Below are positions 30,786 to 39,487 of a stretch of DNA of 41,770 nucleotides, one piece after another; within the stretch, counting starts at the first letter, position 1, and each line of letters opens with the position of its first letter. Position numbers and translations under genes: made by a program. Source of the stretch: Aquincola sp. (GTDB lineage Bacteria > Pseudomonadota > Gammaproteobacteria > Burkholderiales > Burkholderiaceae_C); NCBI GenBank assembly GCA_022841885.1, contig JALHQP010000019.1, positions 1 through 41,770 on the forward strand, given 5' to 3'. The notes below the pieces were generated by a model. It saw only the letters and a list, made by a program, of their open reading frames with translations, had not been told where the DNA came from and made no database searches.

Positions 30786-32614
30786 GCGTCAAACCACTGA
30801 CCTTGCTGTTGGCCGCCGCGCTGGCCTTCAGCCCGCTGCTCGCCGGGGCGCAGGCCAAGCCGCGTATCGAGAAGGCGGCCGACCTGCCGCGCTTCACCTA
30901 CAAGCTCGACGCCAAGGTCGAGGAGGTGGTGCGTTCGCGCGAGCGCTTCACGCCCTTCGCGGCCCAGGTGCGGCGCGACGTGGACTCGGTGCTCGCTGGC
31001 TACGAGATCCCCGACAAGGCGACCCAGCGCGACCTGCTGGGCCTGCTGGCCGCGCTGGACTTCCTGGACGGTCAGTACGACCGTGCGGTCGAGCGCCTGG
31101 AGCAGGTGCGCGCGCTGCAAGAGAAGCCGGCCGACAAGCTGCTGTCCAGCCTGCGCCTGCGCGCGATGGCGCGTGCGGCCAAGGCGCACGGCGCAGCGGG
31201 CGATGCGTATGTCAAGGCGGTGGGCGGGGCGATCGCGCGCGACATCGCGCCGCTGCCCCGCGAGGTGGTCGAGAACGGCATCAAGGAAGCCAAGGCGGGC
31301 GCCGAAACGATGGGCGAGGGCCGTGCGATCGGCTACCTGCGCGAAGTGGTGCAGCCGGTGGTGGACACCAACCAGGGGGCGCTCTCGTCTGACTTCGCGC
31401 CGGCGCTGGTCAATGTGCGCCTGCTGGTGAGCGCGGTGCTGCCGCTCAAGCAGACGCTGGTGGACACCTATGCCGCCTGGCTCGAGGCCAACAAGGTGGT
31501 GAAGCCCGACATCTGGGCGGCACGCGACGTCACGCTGCCGGCGCGCAAGGGCGCCAAGCCGGTGGTGGTGGCGGTGTGGGACAGCGGCACCGACACGGCG
31601 CTGTTCGGCCAGCAGGTGGTGCGCGAGAAGAACGGGCAGCCGGCGCTGATCGCCTTCGACAAGTACAGCCGGCCGGCGACGGGCGAGCTGATCCCGGTGT
31701 CGGCCGAGGTGCGCGCCAAGCTGCCGCAGATGAAGGCGCGCACCAAGGGCTTCTCGGACCTGCAGTCCAACATCGACAGCCCCGAGGCCGCCGAGGTGAA
31801 GAAGTACATCTCGTCGCTGACGCCCGACCAGTACAAGGCCGCGATCGAGGAGCTGATCCTGATGGGCAACTACGAGCACGGCACGCATGTGGCAGGCATC
31901 GCGATGGCGGGCAACCCGCAGGCGCGGCTGTTGGTGGGCCGCATCGAGTTCGGTGCCACGCTCAAGCCCGACCCCTGCCCGAGCCGCGAGCAGGCCGAGC
32001 GCGACGCCAAGGCGGCCCACGCCTACGTGGCCTTCTTCCGCAAGCACAAGGCGCGGGTCGTCAACATGAGTTGGGGCGGCAGCGTGCGCGCGATCGAGGG
32101 CGACCTCGAGCAATGCGGCATCGGCAAGACGCCCGAGGAGCGCAAGACGCTGGCGCGCGAGTACTTCGAGATCAGCAAGAAGGCGCTGACCGATGCGATG
32201 GCGTCGGCGCCAGAGATCCTGTTCGTCACGGCCGCGGGCAACAGCAACCAGGATGCGAGCTTCGTCGAGGACATCCCGGCCGGCATCGTGCTGCCCAACC
32301 TGCTGACCATCGGCGCCGTGGACCGCGCCGGTGACGAGGTGGGCTTCACCAGCTACGGGCCTACCGTCAAGGCTCACGCCAACGGCTACCAGGTCGAGAG
32401 CTTCCTGCCGGGCGGCGAGCGTGTCGCGTTGTCGGGCACCTCGATGGCGTCGCCGCAGGTGGCCAACCTGGCGGGCAAGATCCTCGCGGTGAAGCCGAAG
32501 CTCAAGCCGGCCGAGGTGATCAAGATCATCGTCGACACCGGCGAGCGCACGGCCGACGGACGGCGCAATCTGATCCACCCGAAGAAGGCGCTGGCGGCGG
32601 TGGGGCACAAGTAA
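30782..32614 (+). CDS. Exported S8-family (subtilisin-like) serine protease
   Basis: A 610-residue protease. A signal peptide (about 1-23, cleavage near AGA/QA) is followed by about 230 helical residues with no recognised domain, then the S8 domain. The catalytic triad is visible: Asp267 (VWDSGTD), His366 (EHGTHVAG) and Ser554 (SGTSMASP), with oxyanion Asn487 (TAAGNSNQD). Asp and His are 99 residues apart, against about 32 in subtilisin, so there is a large charged insertion (about 280-350). Two cysteines (in DPCPSRE and LEQCGIG) could form a disulfide. The ATG overlaps the M3 peptidase stop (ATGA), so the two are made together. The helical N-terminal region may act as a propeptide or chaperone, which is inference. 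Confidence 0.9.
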   Translation: MSVKPLTLLLAAALAFSPLLAGAQAKPRIEKAADLPRFTYKLDAKVEEVVRSRERFTPFAAQVRRDVDSVLAGYEIPDKATQRDLLGLLAALDFLDGQYDRAVERLEQVRALQEKPADKLLSSLRLRAMARAAKAHGAAGDAYVKAVGGAIARDIAPLPREVVENGIKEAKAGAETMGEGRAIGYLREVVQPVVDTNQGALSSDFAPALVNVRLLVSAVLPLKQTLVDTYAAWLEANKVVKPDIWAARDVTLPARKGAKPVVVAVWDSGTDTALFGQQVVREKNGQPALIAFDKYSRPATGELIPVSAEVRAKLPQMKARTKGFSDLQSNIDSPEAAEVKKYISSLTPDQYKAAIEELILMGNYEHGTHVAGIAMAGNPQARLLVGRIEFGATLKPDPCPSREQAERDAKAAHAYVAFFRKHKARVVNMSWGGSVRAIEGDLEQCGIGKTPEERKTLAREYFEISKKALTDAMASAPEILFVTAAGNSNQDASFVEDIPAGIVLPNLLTIGAVDRAGDEVGFTSYGPTVKAHANGYQVESFLPGGERVALSGTSMASPQVANLAGKILAVKPKLKPAEVIKIIVDTGERTADGRRNLIHPKKALAAVGHK

Positions 32615-32720
32615 GGCCAGCGTTGCCCTTGCTTGCCGTCGTCGCTGCGGCAGCGCGGTGGCGGTGCCTGCGCTAGCGCCGCCCGCCCTACAGTGGCGAC
32701 GGCACGCGCGAACCCCGCCG

Positions 32721-34373
32721 CTACAACACTTCGCTGGCGAAATCGGCGAGCCGCGAACGCTCGCCGCGCGCCAGTGTCAAGTGGCCGCTGTGCGGCCAGC
32801 CCTTGAAGCGGTCCACGGCGTAGGTCAGACCCGAACTGCCCTCGGTGAGGTAGGGCGTGTCGATCTGCGCCAGGTTGCCCAGGCAGACGATCTTGGTGCC
32901 CGGGCCGGCGCGCGTGATCAGCGTCTTCATCTGCTTGGGCGTCAGGTTCTGCGCCTCGTCGATCAGCACGAACTTGTTCAGGAAGGTGCGGCCACGCATG
33001 AAGTTCAGGCTCTTGATCTTGATCTTGCTGCGCACCAGGTCGTTGGTGGCGGCACGGCCCCACTCGCCGGCGCTGGTGTCGCTGCGCGCCAGCACCTCGA
33101 GGTTGTCGTCCAGGGCGCCCATCCAGGGGCCCATCTTTTCCTCTTCAGTGCCGGGCAGGAAGCCGATGTCTTCGCCCACCGGCACGGTGACGCGGGTGAC
33201 GAGGATCTCGGCGTAGCGGCGGTCGTCGAGCACCTGCGACAGGCCCGCGGCCAGCGTCAGCAGGGTCTTGCCGGTGCCGGCCGTCCCGGTCAGCGTCACG
33301 AAGTCGCACTCCGGGTCCATCAGCAGGTTGAGCGCGAAGTTCTGTTCGCGGTTGCGCGCCGTGACGCCCCAGACGGCGTTCTTCTGGTGCGTGTAGTCCT
33401 TCAGCGTTTTCAAGAGAGCCGTCTTGCCGGTGATCTCGGTGACACGGGCGTAGAGCGGCGCGGCGCCCGGCGTCTCGAGGTAGACGAACTGGTTGACCAT
33501 CAGCACCGGCACCATCGGCCCGGCGATGCGATAGAAGGTGTGGCCGCCCTGCTGCCAGCTCTCCATGGTCTTGCCATGGCGCTCCCAGAAGTCGGACGGC
33601 AGCGGCAGGACGCCGGTGTACAGCAGGTCGCCGTCTTCGAGCGTCTTGTCGTTGAAGTAGTCCTCGGCGGCCAGGCCAAGGGCGCGCGCCTTGACGCGCA
33701 TGTTGATGTCCTTGGACACCAGCACCACCTCGCGCTGCGGCTGCTGCTCGCGCAGGCTCATCACGACGCCCAGGATCTGGTTGTCGGCCTTGCCCTGCGG
33801 CAGGCCGGCCGGCAGCCTGGCGTCCAGGAAGGTGGTCTGGAAGAACAGCTTGCCGCCGGCCTCGCGGTGACCGGTCTTGGCCAGCGGGATGCCTTCCTTG
33901 GGGTCGGCCAGCCCATGCGCGGCCAGGCTGTCGAGCGAGCGGCTGACCTGGCGCACATTGCGGCTGACCTCGCTCATGCCCTTCTTGTGGCCGTCCAGCT
34001 CCTCGAGCGTGATCATCGGCAGGTAGATGTCGTGCTCCTCGAACCTGAACAGGCAGGTCGGGTCGTGCATCAGCACATTGGTGTCGAGCACGAAGAGCTT
34101 GGCCGGGCCGGTGCCACGCGGCTTGCGCGGCTTGGGTTCGGGGGCCGGTCGGCGCTGCGGCGCGGCCGTGGCGACCGGCGGGCGCAGCGGCGCGGCAGCG
34201 GTGGCGTGGCTGTCGAACAGGTCGAGCACGCCGGGGCCGGCTTCGGTCTCGGCGGCGCTGGCGGGCTTGGGGTCGCGGCGCGCCGGCTTGGGGGCGGCCT
34301 GGGAATCGACGTTGGCGAAGTCGGCGGGGGCGAGAAGGGCGGCTTTGCGTGCAGGCGGCTTGGGCAGGGGCAT
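32721..34373 (-). CDS. PIN-PhoH fusion protein (PhoH-like ATPase/RNase)
   Basis: A 550-residue cytosolic protein. Residues 1-90 are a disordered Ala/Pro/Lys/Arg-rich stretch. A PIN nuclease domain follows (about 91-230) with acidic residues starting at Asp97 (VLDTNVLMHD) and Glu in LEELDGHKKG. The PhoH ATPase domain (about 340-550) has Walker A GTAGTGKT (Lys369) and Walker B FVLIDEAQNL. PIN-PhoH proteins (PhoH2 type) are sequence-specific RNA helicase/RNases in other bacteria. It is transcribed toward the S8 protease gene. A strong terminator for the preceding bcp transcript ends 24 bp before its ATG, so it needs its own promoter or read-through. Confidence 0.9.
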   Translation of the reverse strand: MPLPKPPARKAALLAPADFANVDSQAAPKPARRDPKPASAAETEAGPGVLDLFDSHATAAAPLRPPVATAAPQRRPAPEPKPRKPRGTGPAKLFVLDTNVLMHDPTCLFRFEEHDIYLPMITLEELDGHKKGMSEVSRNVRQVSRSLDSLAAHGLADPKEGIPLAKTGHREAGGKLFFQTTFLDARLPAGLPQGKADNQILGVVMSLREQQPQREVVLVSKDINMRVKARALGLAAEDYFNDKTLEDGDLLYTGVLPLPSDFWERHGKTMESWQQGGHTFYRIAGPMVPVLMVNQFVYLETPGAAPLYARVTEITGKTALLKTLKDYTHQKNAVWGVTARNREQNFALNLLMDPECDFVTLTGTAGTGKTLLTLAAGLSQVLDDRRYAEILVTRVTVPVGEDIGFLPGTEEEKMGPWMGALDDNLEVLARSDTSAGEWGRAATNDLVRSKIKIKSLNFMRGRTFLNKFVLIDEAQNLTPKQMKTLITRAGPGTKIVCLGNLAQIDTPYLTEGSSGLTYAVDRFKGWPHSGHLTLARGERSRLADFASEVL

Positions 34374-34396
34374 CGTGGCGGGCAGGCTTCAGAAGC

Positions 34397-34425
34397 AAAA
34401 AAGCCGCACAGCGGGCTGTGCGGCT
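34397..34425 (-). terminator. Intrinsic terminator downstream of bcp
   Basis: Read leftward, a GC-rich stem of about 10 bp (AGCCGCACAG pairing with CTGTGCGGCT, four-base loop) is followed by six T residues. It lies about 98 bp after the bcp stop and 24 bp before the phoH start, on the strand of both genes. It is the clearest rho-independent terminator in the window. Confidence 0.85.
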
Positions 34426-34522
34426 CTAACGGGGCGGTGTCGAAACACGACTCACGGGCCTGATTATGGCGCTGTGCCGGGTCCCGGGAACACCCGGCGT
34501 GGGCCGATCGCCACAGAACGTA

Positions 34523-34999
34523 TCAGGCGGCTTTTTTCAGCACCTTCACGGCCTTGAGCACCTCGTCCACGTGGCCGGCCACCTTGATGCCACGCCACTC
34601 GGCGCGCAGCACGCCGGTGGCGTCGATCAGGAAGGTGCTGCGCTCGATGCCCTTGACCTTCTTGCCGTACATGATCTTGTTCTTGACCACGCCGAACATG
34701 TGGCAGAGCTTCTCTTCCGTGTCGGCAATCAGCTCGAACGGCAGTTCCAGGGCCTGCTTGAACTTCTCGTGCGAGGCCATGTTGTCGCGCGATACGCCGA
34801 GGATCAAGGCACCGGCCTTGACGAAGTCCTTATAGCGGTCGCGGAACTGCATCGCTTCGGTGGTGCAGCCGGGCGTGTGGTCCTTCGGGTAGAAGTACAA
34901 CACCACGGCCTGGCCGTGGAAGGTCTGCGGCGAAACCTTCAGGCCGCCGGTGGCAGCAGCCTCGAACTCGGGGAGGGGCTTGTTGATGGCTGGCGTCAT
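34523..34999 (-). CDS. bcp: Thioredoxin-dependent peroxiredoxin Bcp/PrxQ
   Basis: A 158-residue peroxiredoxin that reduces hydrogen peroxide and organic hydroperoxides in the cytosol. The peroxidatic Cys45 is in the standard motif (KDHTPGCTTEA). The second cysteine found five residues later in E. coli Bcp is Met50 here, so the usual same-helix disulfide cannot form. Cys99 (EKLCHMFG) is the only other cysteine and may resolve, or the enzyme may act as a 1-Cys type. The C-terminal region (RSTFLIDATGVLRAEWRG) is typical. No Shine-Dalgarno is visible before the ATG, but a perfect TATAAT lies about 50 bp upstream and a strong terminator follows, so it is probably monocistronic. Confidence 0.94.
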   Translation of the reverse strand: MTPAINKPLPEFEAAATGGLKVSPQTFHGQAVVLYFYPKDHTPGCTTEAMQFRDRYKDFVKAGALILGVSRDNMASHEKFKQALELPFELIADTEEKLCHMFGVVKNKIMYGKKVKGIERSTFLIDATGVLRAEWRGIKVAGHVDEVLKAVKVLKKAA

Positions 35000-35049
35000 G
35001 AGGAGCGGCGGATGACCCTGGGTGCCTGCGGCGGCAAGCTCAGCCCGTG

Positions 35050-35055
35050 ATTATA
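35050..35055 (-). promoter_or_regulatory. Candidate -10 element (TATAAT) for bcp
   Basis: A perfect TATAAT on the minus strand in a short AT-rich patch, about 50 bp before the bcp ATG, with an expected start near 35043. No convincing -35 hexamer is seen at the usual spacing, so an activator may help. Confidence 0.4.
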
Positions 35056-35137
35056 AAGGCCGGCCCGATTCGCCCTAGGGGGTCGGCCACAGGTCGGGCC
35101 GAATGCCGCGCTCTCAAGGGGCGGCCGCCACGATGGT

Positions 35138-35503
35138 TCAGAGCAGGGCGGCGACGACCGAGCGGCCTTCGGCGGCAAGCACGTTGTAGGTGCGGCAGGC
35201 GGCGGCACTGTCCATCGTCTCGAGGCCGATGCGCGCCTCGATCAGTCTGCGATACAGCGCCGGCGAGGCGAAGCGCAGTCGCGCGCCGCTGCCGAAGATC
35301 ACCAGCTCCGGGCGCAGCGCCAGTACCTGCTCGAAGTGCTGCGCCTGCAGCGATTCGAAGTCGGCCGCCGGCCAGGCCTGCACGTTGCCGCGCCAGGGCA
35401 CCAGCAGGCTGCCTTCATGGCGCTGCCCGTTGACCCACACCGCCCCGGGTTCGCGGCGCGAGATGGCGTTGGTGCCGGCGAGGCTGTCGGGCTGGAACTT
35501 CAT
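35138..35503 (-). CDS. Mth938-like domain protein (DUF498 family)
   Basis: A 121-residue small soluble protein of the Mth938/NDUFAF3-like fold. Typical elements are VWVNGQRHEGSLLVPW near the N-terminus, RPELVIFGSGAR in the middle and ETMDSAAACRTYNVLAAEGRSV at the end, as in family members next to metabolic genes in many proteobacteria. The molecular function is unknown; the eukaryotic relative helps assemble respiratory complex I. I chose the ATG at 35503 (MKFQPDS). A TAGAAT -10-like element (35518-35523) with TTGCCA 19 bases further upstream would give a leader of about eight bases. Longer in-frame starts at 35533 and 35548 would overlap that promoter. It is divergent from alaA. Confidence 0.8.
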   Translation of the reverse strand: MKFQPDSLAGTNAISRREPGAVWVNGQRHEGSLLVPWRGNVQAWPAADFESLQAQHFEQVLALRPELVIFGSGARLRFASPALYRRLIEARIGLETMDSAAACRTYNVLAAEGRSVVAALL

Positions 35504-35524
35504 GTGCGTGTGGTCAAATTCTAG

Positions 35525-35534
35525 GTTGCGCATC
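35525..35534. repeat. GTTGCGCATC intergenic word, copy 3
   Basis: The third exact copy of the word at 18016 and 25676, here between the divergent Mth938-like gene and alaA. The similarity does not extend beyond about 11 bases. It sits between the -35-like and -10-like elements proposed for the minus-strand gene. Confidence 0.35.
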
Positions 35535-35556
35535 GACACGACTGGCAACTGACGCC

Positions 35557-36789
35557 GTGAAACCCGTTCTCAAGTCCAGCAAGCTCGCCAACGTGGGCTA
35601 CGACATCCGCGGGCCGGTGCTCGACAAGGCCCGGCAGATGGAGGACGAGGGCCAGAAGATCATCAAGCTGAACATCGGCAACATCGCCGCGTTCGGCCTC
35701 GAGCCGCCGGACGAGATCGTGCAGGACATGATCCGCAACCTCGGTACCCAGGTGGCCGCCGGTTACACCGACAGCAAGGGCCTGTTCGCGCCACGCCGGG
35801 CGATCGTGCACTACACGCAGGAGAAGCACATTCCCGGCGTGACGGTGGACGACGTCTACCTCGGCAACGGCGCCTCCGAGCTGATCGCGATGAGCATGAA
35901 TGCGCTGCTCGACGCCGGCGACGAGGTGCTGATTCCGACGCCCGACTATCCGCTGTACACGGCGGTGGTGTCGCTATCGGGCGGCACGCCCGTGCACTAC
36001 CGCTGCGACGAAGGCGCGGGCTGGCTGCCCGACATCGCCGACATCAAGGCCAAGCTGACGCCGCGCACGAAGGCCATCGTCGTCATCAACCCGAACAACC
36101 CGACCGGCGCGCTCTACCCGGACGAGCTGCTGCGCGACATCGTGGAAGTGGCGCGCCAGCACCAGCTGATCGTCTTCGCCGACGAGATCTACGACAAGAC
36201 GCTCTACGACGGCGTGACGCACACCAGCATCGCCTCGCTGGCCGACGATGTGCTCACCGTCACCTTCAACGGCCTGTCGAAGAACTACCGCGCCTGCGGT
36301 TATCGCGCCGGCTGGATGGTGGTGTCGGGCGACAAACGCCATGCGCGCGACTACATCGAGGGCCTGAACATGCTGGCCTCGATGCGCCTGTGCGCCAACA
36401 CGCCGGGACAGCTCGCGATCCAGACCGCGCTCGGCGGCTACCAGAGCATCAAGGACCTGGTGGCGCCGGGCGGGCGCCTGGCGCGCCAACGCGACCTGGC
36501 CTACGAGCTGCTGACGCAGATCCCCGGCGTGTCGGTGGTCAAGCCGAAGGCGGCGCTGTACATGTTCCCGCGCCTGGACCCCAAGCTCTACCCGATCGAC
36601 GACGACCAGCAGTTCGCCTACGAGCTGCTGGCCGAGGAGAAGGTGCTGATCGTGCAGGGCTCGGGCTTCAACGTGCCCGACAACCAGCACTTGCGCGTCG
36701 TCTTCCTGCCGCACACCGATGACCTCGCCGAGGCCATCGGGCGCATCACGCGCTTCCTCGATCACTACAGAAAACGTCACTCGTCATGA
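35557..36789 (+). CDS. alaA: Alanine aminotransferase AlaA (glutamate-pyruvate, PLP-dependent)
   Basis: A 410-residue class I/II aminotransferase that makes alanine from pyruvate with glutamate as amino donor. The N-terminal segment KSSKLANVGYDIRGPVL is characteristic of AlaA. Further family motifs are NIGNIAAFG, GYTDSKGL, INPNNPTGA, FADEIYDKTLYD and the PLP-binding Lys242 in NGLSKNYRACGYRAGW. The C-terminal VIVQGSGFN contributes to substrate binding. The start is GTG at 35557 with no obvious ribosome site. It heads a tightly overlapping unit with hom, thrC, moeA and moaD (ATGA overlap with hom), linking alanine and threonine synthesis. Confidence 0.92.
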   Translation: MKPVLKSSKLANVGYDIRGPVLDKARQMEDEGQKIIKLNIGNIAAFGLEPPDEIVQDMIRNLGTQVAAGYTDSKGLFAPRRAIVHYTQEKHIPGVTVDDVYLGNGASELIAMSMNALLDAGDEVLIPTPDYPLYTAVVSLSGGTPVHYRCDEGAGWLPDIADIKAKLTPRTKAIVVINPNNPTGALYPDELLRDIVEVARQHQLIVFADEIYDKTLYDGVTHTSIASLADDVLTVTFNGLSKNYRACGYRAGWMVVSGDKRHARDYIEGLNMLASMRLCANTPGQLAIQTALGGYQSIKDLVAPGGRLARQRDLAYELLTQIPGVSVVKPKAALYMFPRLDPKLYPIDDDQQFAYELLAEEKVLIVQGSGFNVPDNQHLRVVFLPHTDDLAEAIGRITRFLDHYRKRHSS

Positions 36790-38096
36790 AACCGATCCAG
36801 GTCGGCCTGCTGGGCATCGGCACCGTCGGCTCGGGCACCTTCGCGGTGCTCGCGCGCAACCAGGAAGAGATCCGGCGCCGCGCCGGGCGCGGCATCGAGA
36901 TCGCCGCCGTGGCCGACCTCGACACGGCGCGCGCAGAGAAGATCGTCGCCGGCCGCGCCAAGGTGGTGGCCGATGCGCGCACGGTGATCGCCGACCCGTC
37001 GATCGACATCGTGGTCGAGTTGATCGGCGGCTACGGCATTGCCAAGAACCTGGTGCTCGAGGCCATCGCCGCCGGCAAGCACGTGGTCACGGCGAACAAG
37101 GCGCTGCTGGCCGTGCACGGCAACGAGATATTCGCCGCTGCCAGCAAGAAGGGCGTGATGGTCGCGTTCGAGGCCGCGGTGGCCGGCGGCATCCCGATCA
37201 TCAAGGCGCTGCGCGAGGGGCTGACCGCCAACCGCATCGAGTGGGTCGCGGGCATCATCAACGGCACGACCAACTTCATCCTGTCCGAGATGCGCAGCAA
37301 GGGCATGGACTTCGGTACGGTGCTGAAGGAGGCCCAGCGCCTGGGCTATGCCGAGACCGACCCGACCTTCGACATCGAGGGGGTCGACGCCGCGCACAAG
37401 GCGACGATCCTGTCGGCGATCGCGTTCGGCGTGCCGGTGCAGTTTCACAAGGCGCACGTCGAGGGCATCACCAAGCTGCAGGCGGTGGACATCCGCTACG
37501 CCGAGCAGCTGGGCTACCGCATCAAACTGCTGGGCATCACGCGGCGGCGCGACCATGGCATCGAGCTGCGCGTGCACCCAACCCTGATTCCGAGCAAGCG
37601 CCTGATCGCCAACGTCGAGGGCGCCATGAACGCCGTCGTGGTGCAGGGCGACGCGGTGGGCACGACGCTGTACTACGGCAAGGGCGCCGGCGCCGAACCG
37701 ACGGCCAGTGCGGTCGTGGCCGACCTGGTCGACATCACCCGCCTGGCCACCGCCGACCCCGACCACCGCGTGCCGCACCTCGCGTTCCAGCCCGACGCGA
37801 TGGCCGACACGCCGATCCTGCCGATCGAGCAAGTGACGACCGCGTTCTATCTGCGCCTGGTGGTGGCCGACGAGGCCGGCGTGCTGTCGAGGATCACGAC
37901 CATCCTGGCCGAGCACGACATCTCGATCGACGCCGTGCTGCAGCGCGAGTCGGCTGAAGGCGAGCGCCAGACCGATCTGATCATCCTGACCCACGACACG
38001 GTCGAGGGCCGCATGCGCGAGGCGCAGGCCAAGATGCAGGCGCTGCCGACGGTACTGGCACCGATCGTGTCGATCCGCAAAGAAGAACTCGCGTGA
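36786..38096 (+). CDS. hom: Homoserine dehydrogenase
   Basis: Reduces aspartate semialdehyde to homoserine, the branch point to threonine and methionine. In 436 residues, the NAD(P)-binding fold starts at residue 5 (VGLLGIGTVGSGTFAVL). The catalytic region has VVTANKALLA, INGTTNFIL and GYAETDPTFDIEGVDAAHK. A C-terminal ACT domain (about 350-430; FYLRLVVADEAGVLSRIT) suggests feedback inhibition by threonine. It is a monofunctional enzyme, not fused to aspartokinase. The ATG overlaps the alaA stop (ATGA), and its own stop overlaps the GTG start of thrC. Confidence 0.95.
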   Translation: MKPIQVGLLGIGTVGSGTFAVLARNQEEIRRRAGRGIEIAAVADLDTARAEKIVAGRAKVVADARTVIADPSIDIVVELIGGYGIAKNLVLEAIAAGKHVVTANKALLAVHGNEIFAAASKKGVMVAFEAAVAGGIPIIKALREGLTANRIEWVAGIINGTTNFILSEMRSKGMDFGTVLKEAQRLGYAETDPTFDIEGVDAAHKATILSAIAFGVPVQFHKAHVEGITKLQAVDIRYAEQLGYRIKLLGITRRRDHGIELRVHPTLIPSKRLIANVEGAMNAVVVQGDAVGTTLYYGKGAGAEPTASAVVADLVDITRLATADPDHRVPHLAFQPDAMADTPILPIEQVTTAFYLRLVVADEAGVLSRITTILAEHDISIDAVLQRESAEGERQTDLIILTHDTVEGRMREAQAKMQALPTVLAPIVSIRKEELA

Positions 38097-39487
38097 AGTA
38101 CGTCAGCACGCGCGGCGACACCACCGAGCGGGCCTTCTGCGACATCCTGCTGGAGGGCCTGGCGCCCGATGGCGGCCTGTACATGCCGCAGCGCTACCCG
38201 AGAGTCGATGCCGCGACGCTCGCGCGCTGGCGTGGCCTGGCCTACGCCGACCTGGCGTTCGAGATCCTGTCGCTGTACATCGACGACATCGCGGTCACCG
38301 ACCTGTGCGCGATCTGCCGGCGGGTGTACAGCCGGCATGTGTTCGGCAGCGACGCGATCACGCCGCTCAAGTCGCTCGAGCCCGGCGTCGCGCTGGTCGC
38401 CTTGTCCAACGGGCCCACACTGGCCTTCAAGGACATGGCGATGCAACTGCTCGGCGCGCTGTTCGAGTACGAGCTGGGGCGGCGCGGGCAGACGCTGAAC
38501 ATCCTCGGCGCCACCTCGGGCGACACCGGCAGCGCCGCCGAGCACGCGATGCGCGGCAAGCGTGGCATCCGGGTATTCATGCTGAGCCCGCAAGGGCGCA
38601 TGAGCCCGTTCCAGCAGGCGCAGATGTTCAGCCTGCAGGACGCGAACATCCACAACCTGGTGGTCGAGGGCGTGTTCGACGACTGCCAGGACATCGTCAA
38701 GGCGGTCGGCAACGACCTGGCCTTCAAGCGCGCGCACCGCATCGGCACCGTCAACTCGATCAACTGGGCGCGCCTGGTGGCCCAGGTGGTCTACTACTTC
38801 GCGGCGTACTTCCAGGCCACGAAAGCGAACGGCGAGAAGGTCAGCTTTGCCGTGCCCTCGGGCAACTTCGGCAACATCTGCGCCGGCCATGTCGCGCGCA
38901 TGATGGGCCTGCCGATCGAACGCCTGGTGTGCGCCACCAACGAGAACGATGTGCTCGACGAGTTCTTCCGCAGCGGCAGCTACCGACCGCGCGCGGCGGC
39001 CGAGACGCACGAGACTTCGAGCCCGTCGATGGACATCAGCAAGGCGAGCAATTTCGAGCGTTTCGTGTACGACCTGCTCGGCCGCGATGGGGCGCGCGTC
39101 AAGGCCCTGTTCGAGCACGGTGCCTTCACGCTGTCGCCCGACGAGTTCGCGCGCATCGCCGGTTTCGGCTTCGTCTCCGGCCGCAGCGCGCACGCCGACC
39201 GCGTGGCGACCATCCGCGACACCTGGGCCCGGCAACAGGTGATGGTCGACACCCACACCGCGGACGGGCTGAAGGTGGCGCGCGAGTTGCGCCGGCCGGG
39301 CGAAACGATGCTGGTGCTCGAGACCGCGCTGCCGGCCAAGTTTGCGGCCACGATCCGCGAGGCGCTGGGCCGCGAGCCCGAGCGGCCGCCCGGCTTCGAG
39401 GGCATCGAGAACCTGCCCAAGCGCTTCACGCGCCTGCCGGCCGACGTGCAAGCGGTCAAGCGCTACATCGAGACCCACGTCGAATGA
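38093..39487 (+). CDS. thrC: Threonine synthase
   Basis: Converts O-phosphohomoserine to threonine with pyridoxal phosphate. The protein is 464 residues, the long class of threonine synthase. It begins MKYVSTRGDTTERAF. The PLP lysine is Lys113 (TLAFKDMAMQ). The phosphate-binding loop is GATSGDTGSAAEHA, and VPSGNFGNICAG holds the pyridoxal-ring contacts. It starts at GTG with GTGA overlap to hom. No thrB (homoserine kinase) is seen in the window, so that step must be encoded elsewhere. Its stop overlaps the start of a second moeA. Confidence 0.95.
   Translation: MKYVSTRGDTTERAFCDILLEGLAPDGGLYMPQRYPRVDAATLARWRGLAYADLAFEILSLYIDDIAVTDLCAICRRVYSRHVFGSDAITPLKSLEPGVALVALSNGPTLAFKDMAMQLLGALFEYELGRRGQTLNILGATSGDTGSAAEHAMRGKRGIRVFMLSPQGRMSPFQQAQMFSLQDANIHNLVVEGVFDDCQDIVKAVGNDLAFKRAHRIGTVNSINWARLVAQVVYYFAAYFQATKANGEKVSFAVPSGNFGNICAGHVARMMGLPIERLVCATNENDVLDEFFRSGSYRPRAAAETHETSSPSMDISKASNFERFVYDLLGRDGARVKALFEHGAFTLSPDEFARIAGFGFVSGRSAHADRVATIRDTWARQQVMVDTHTADGLKVARELRRPGETMLVLETALPAKFAATIREALGREPERPPGFEGIENLPKRFTRLPADVQAVKRYIETHVE

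Noticed and set aside
32643-32683. Two hairpins (CGCTG/CAGCG and GGCGGTGC/GCGCCGCC) between the convergent S8 and phoH genes, considered as a bidirectional terminator.
   Set aside because: No T-run follows on either strand, and such stems are frequent by chance at this GC content.
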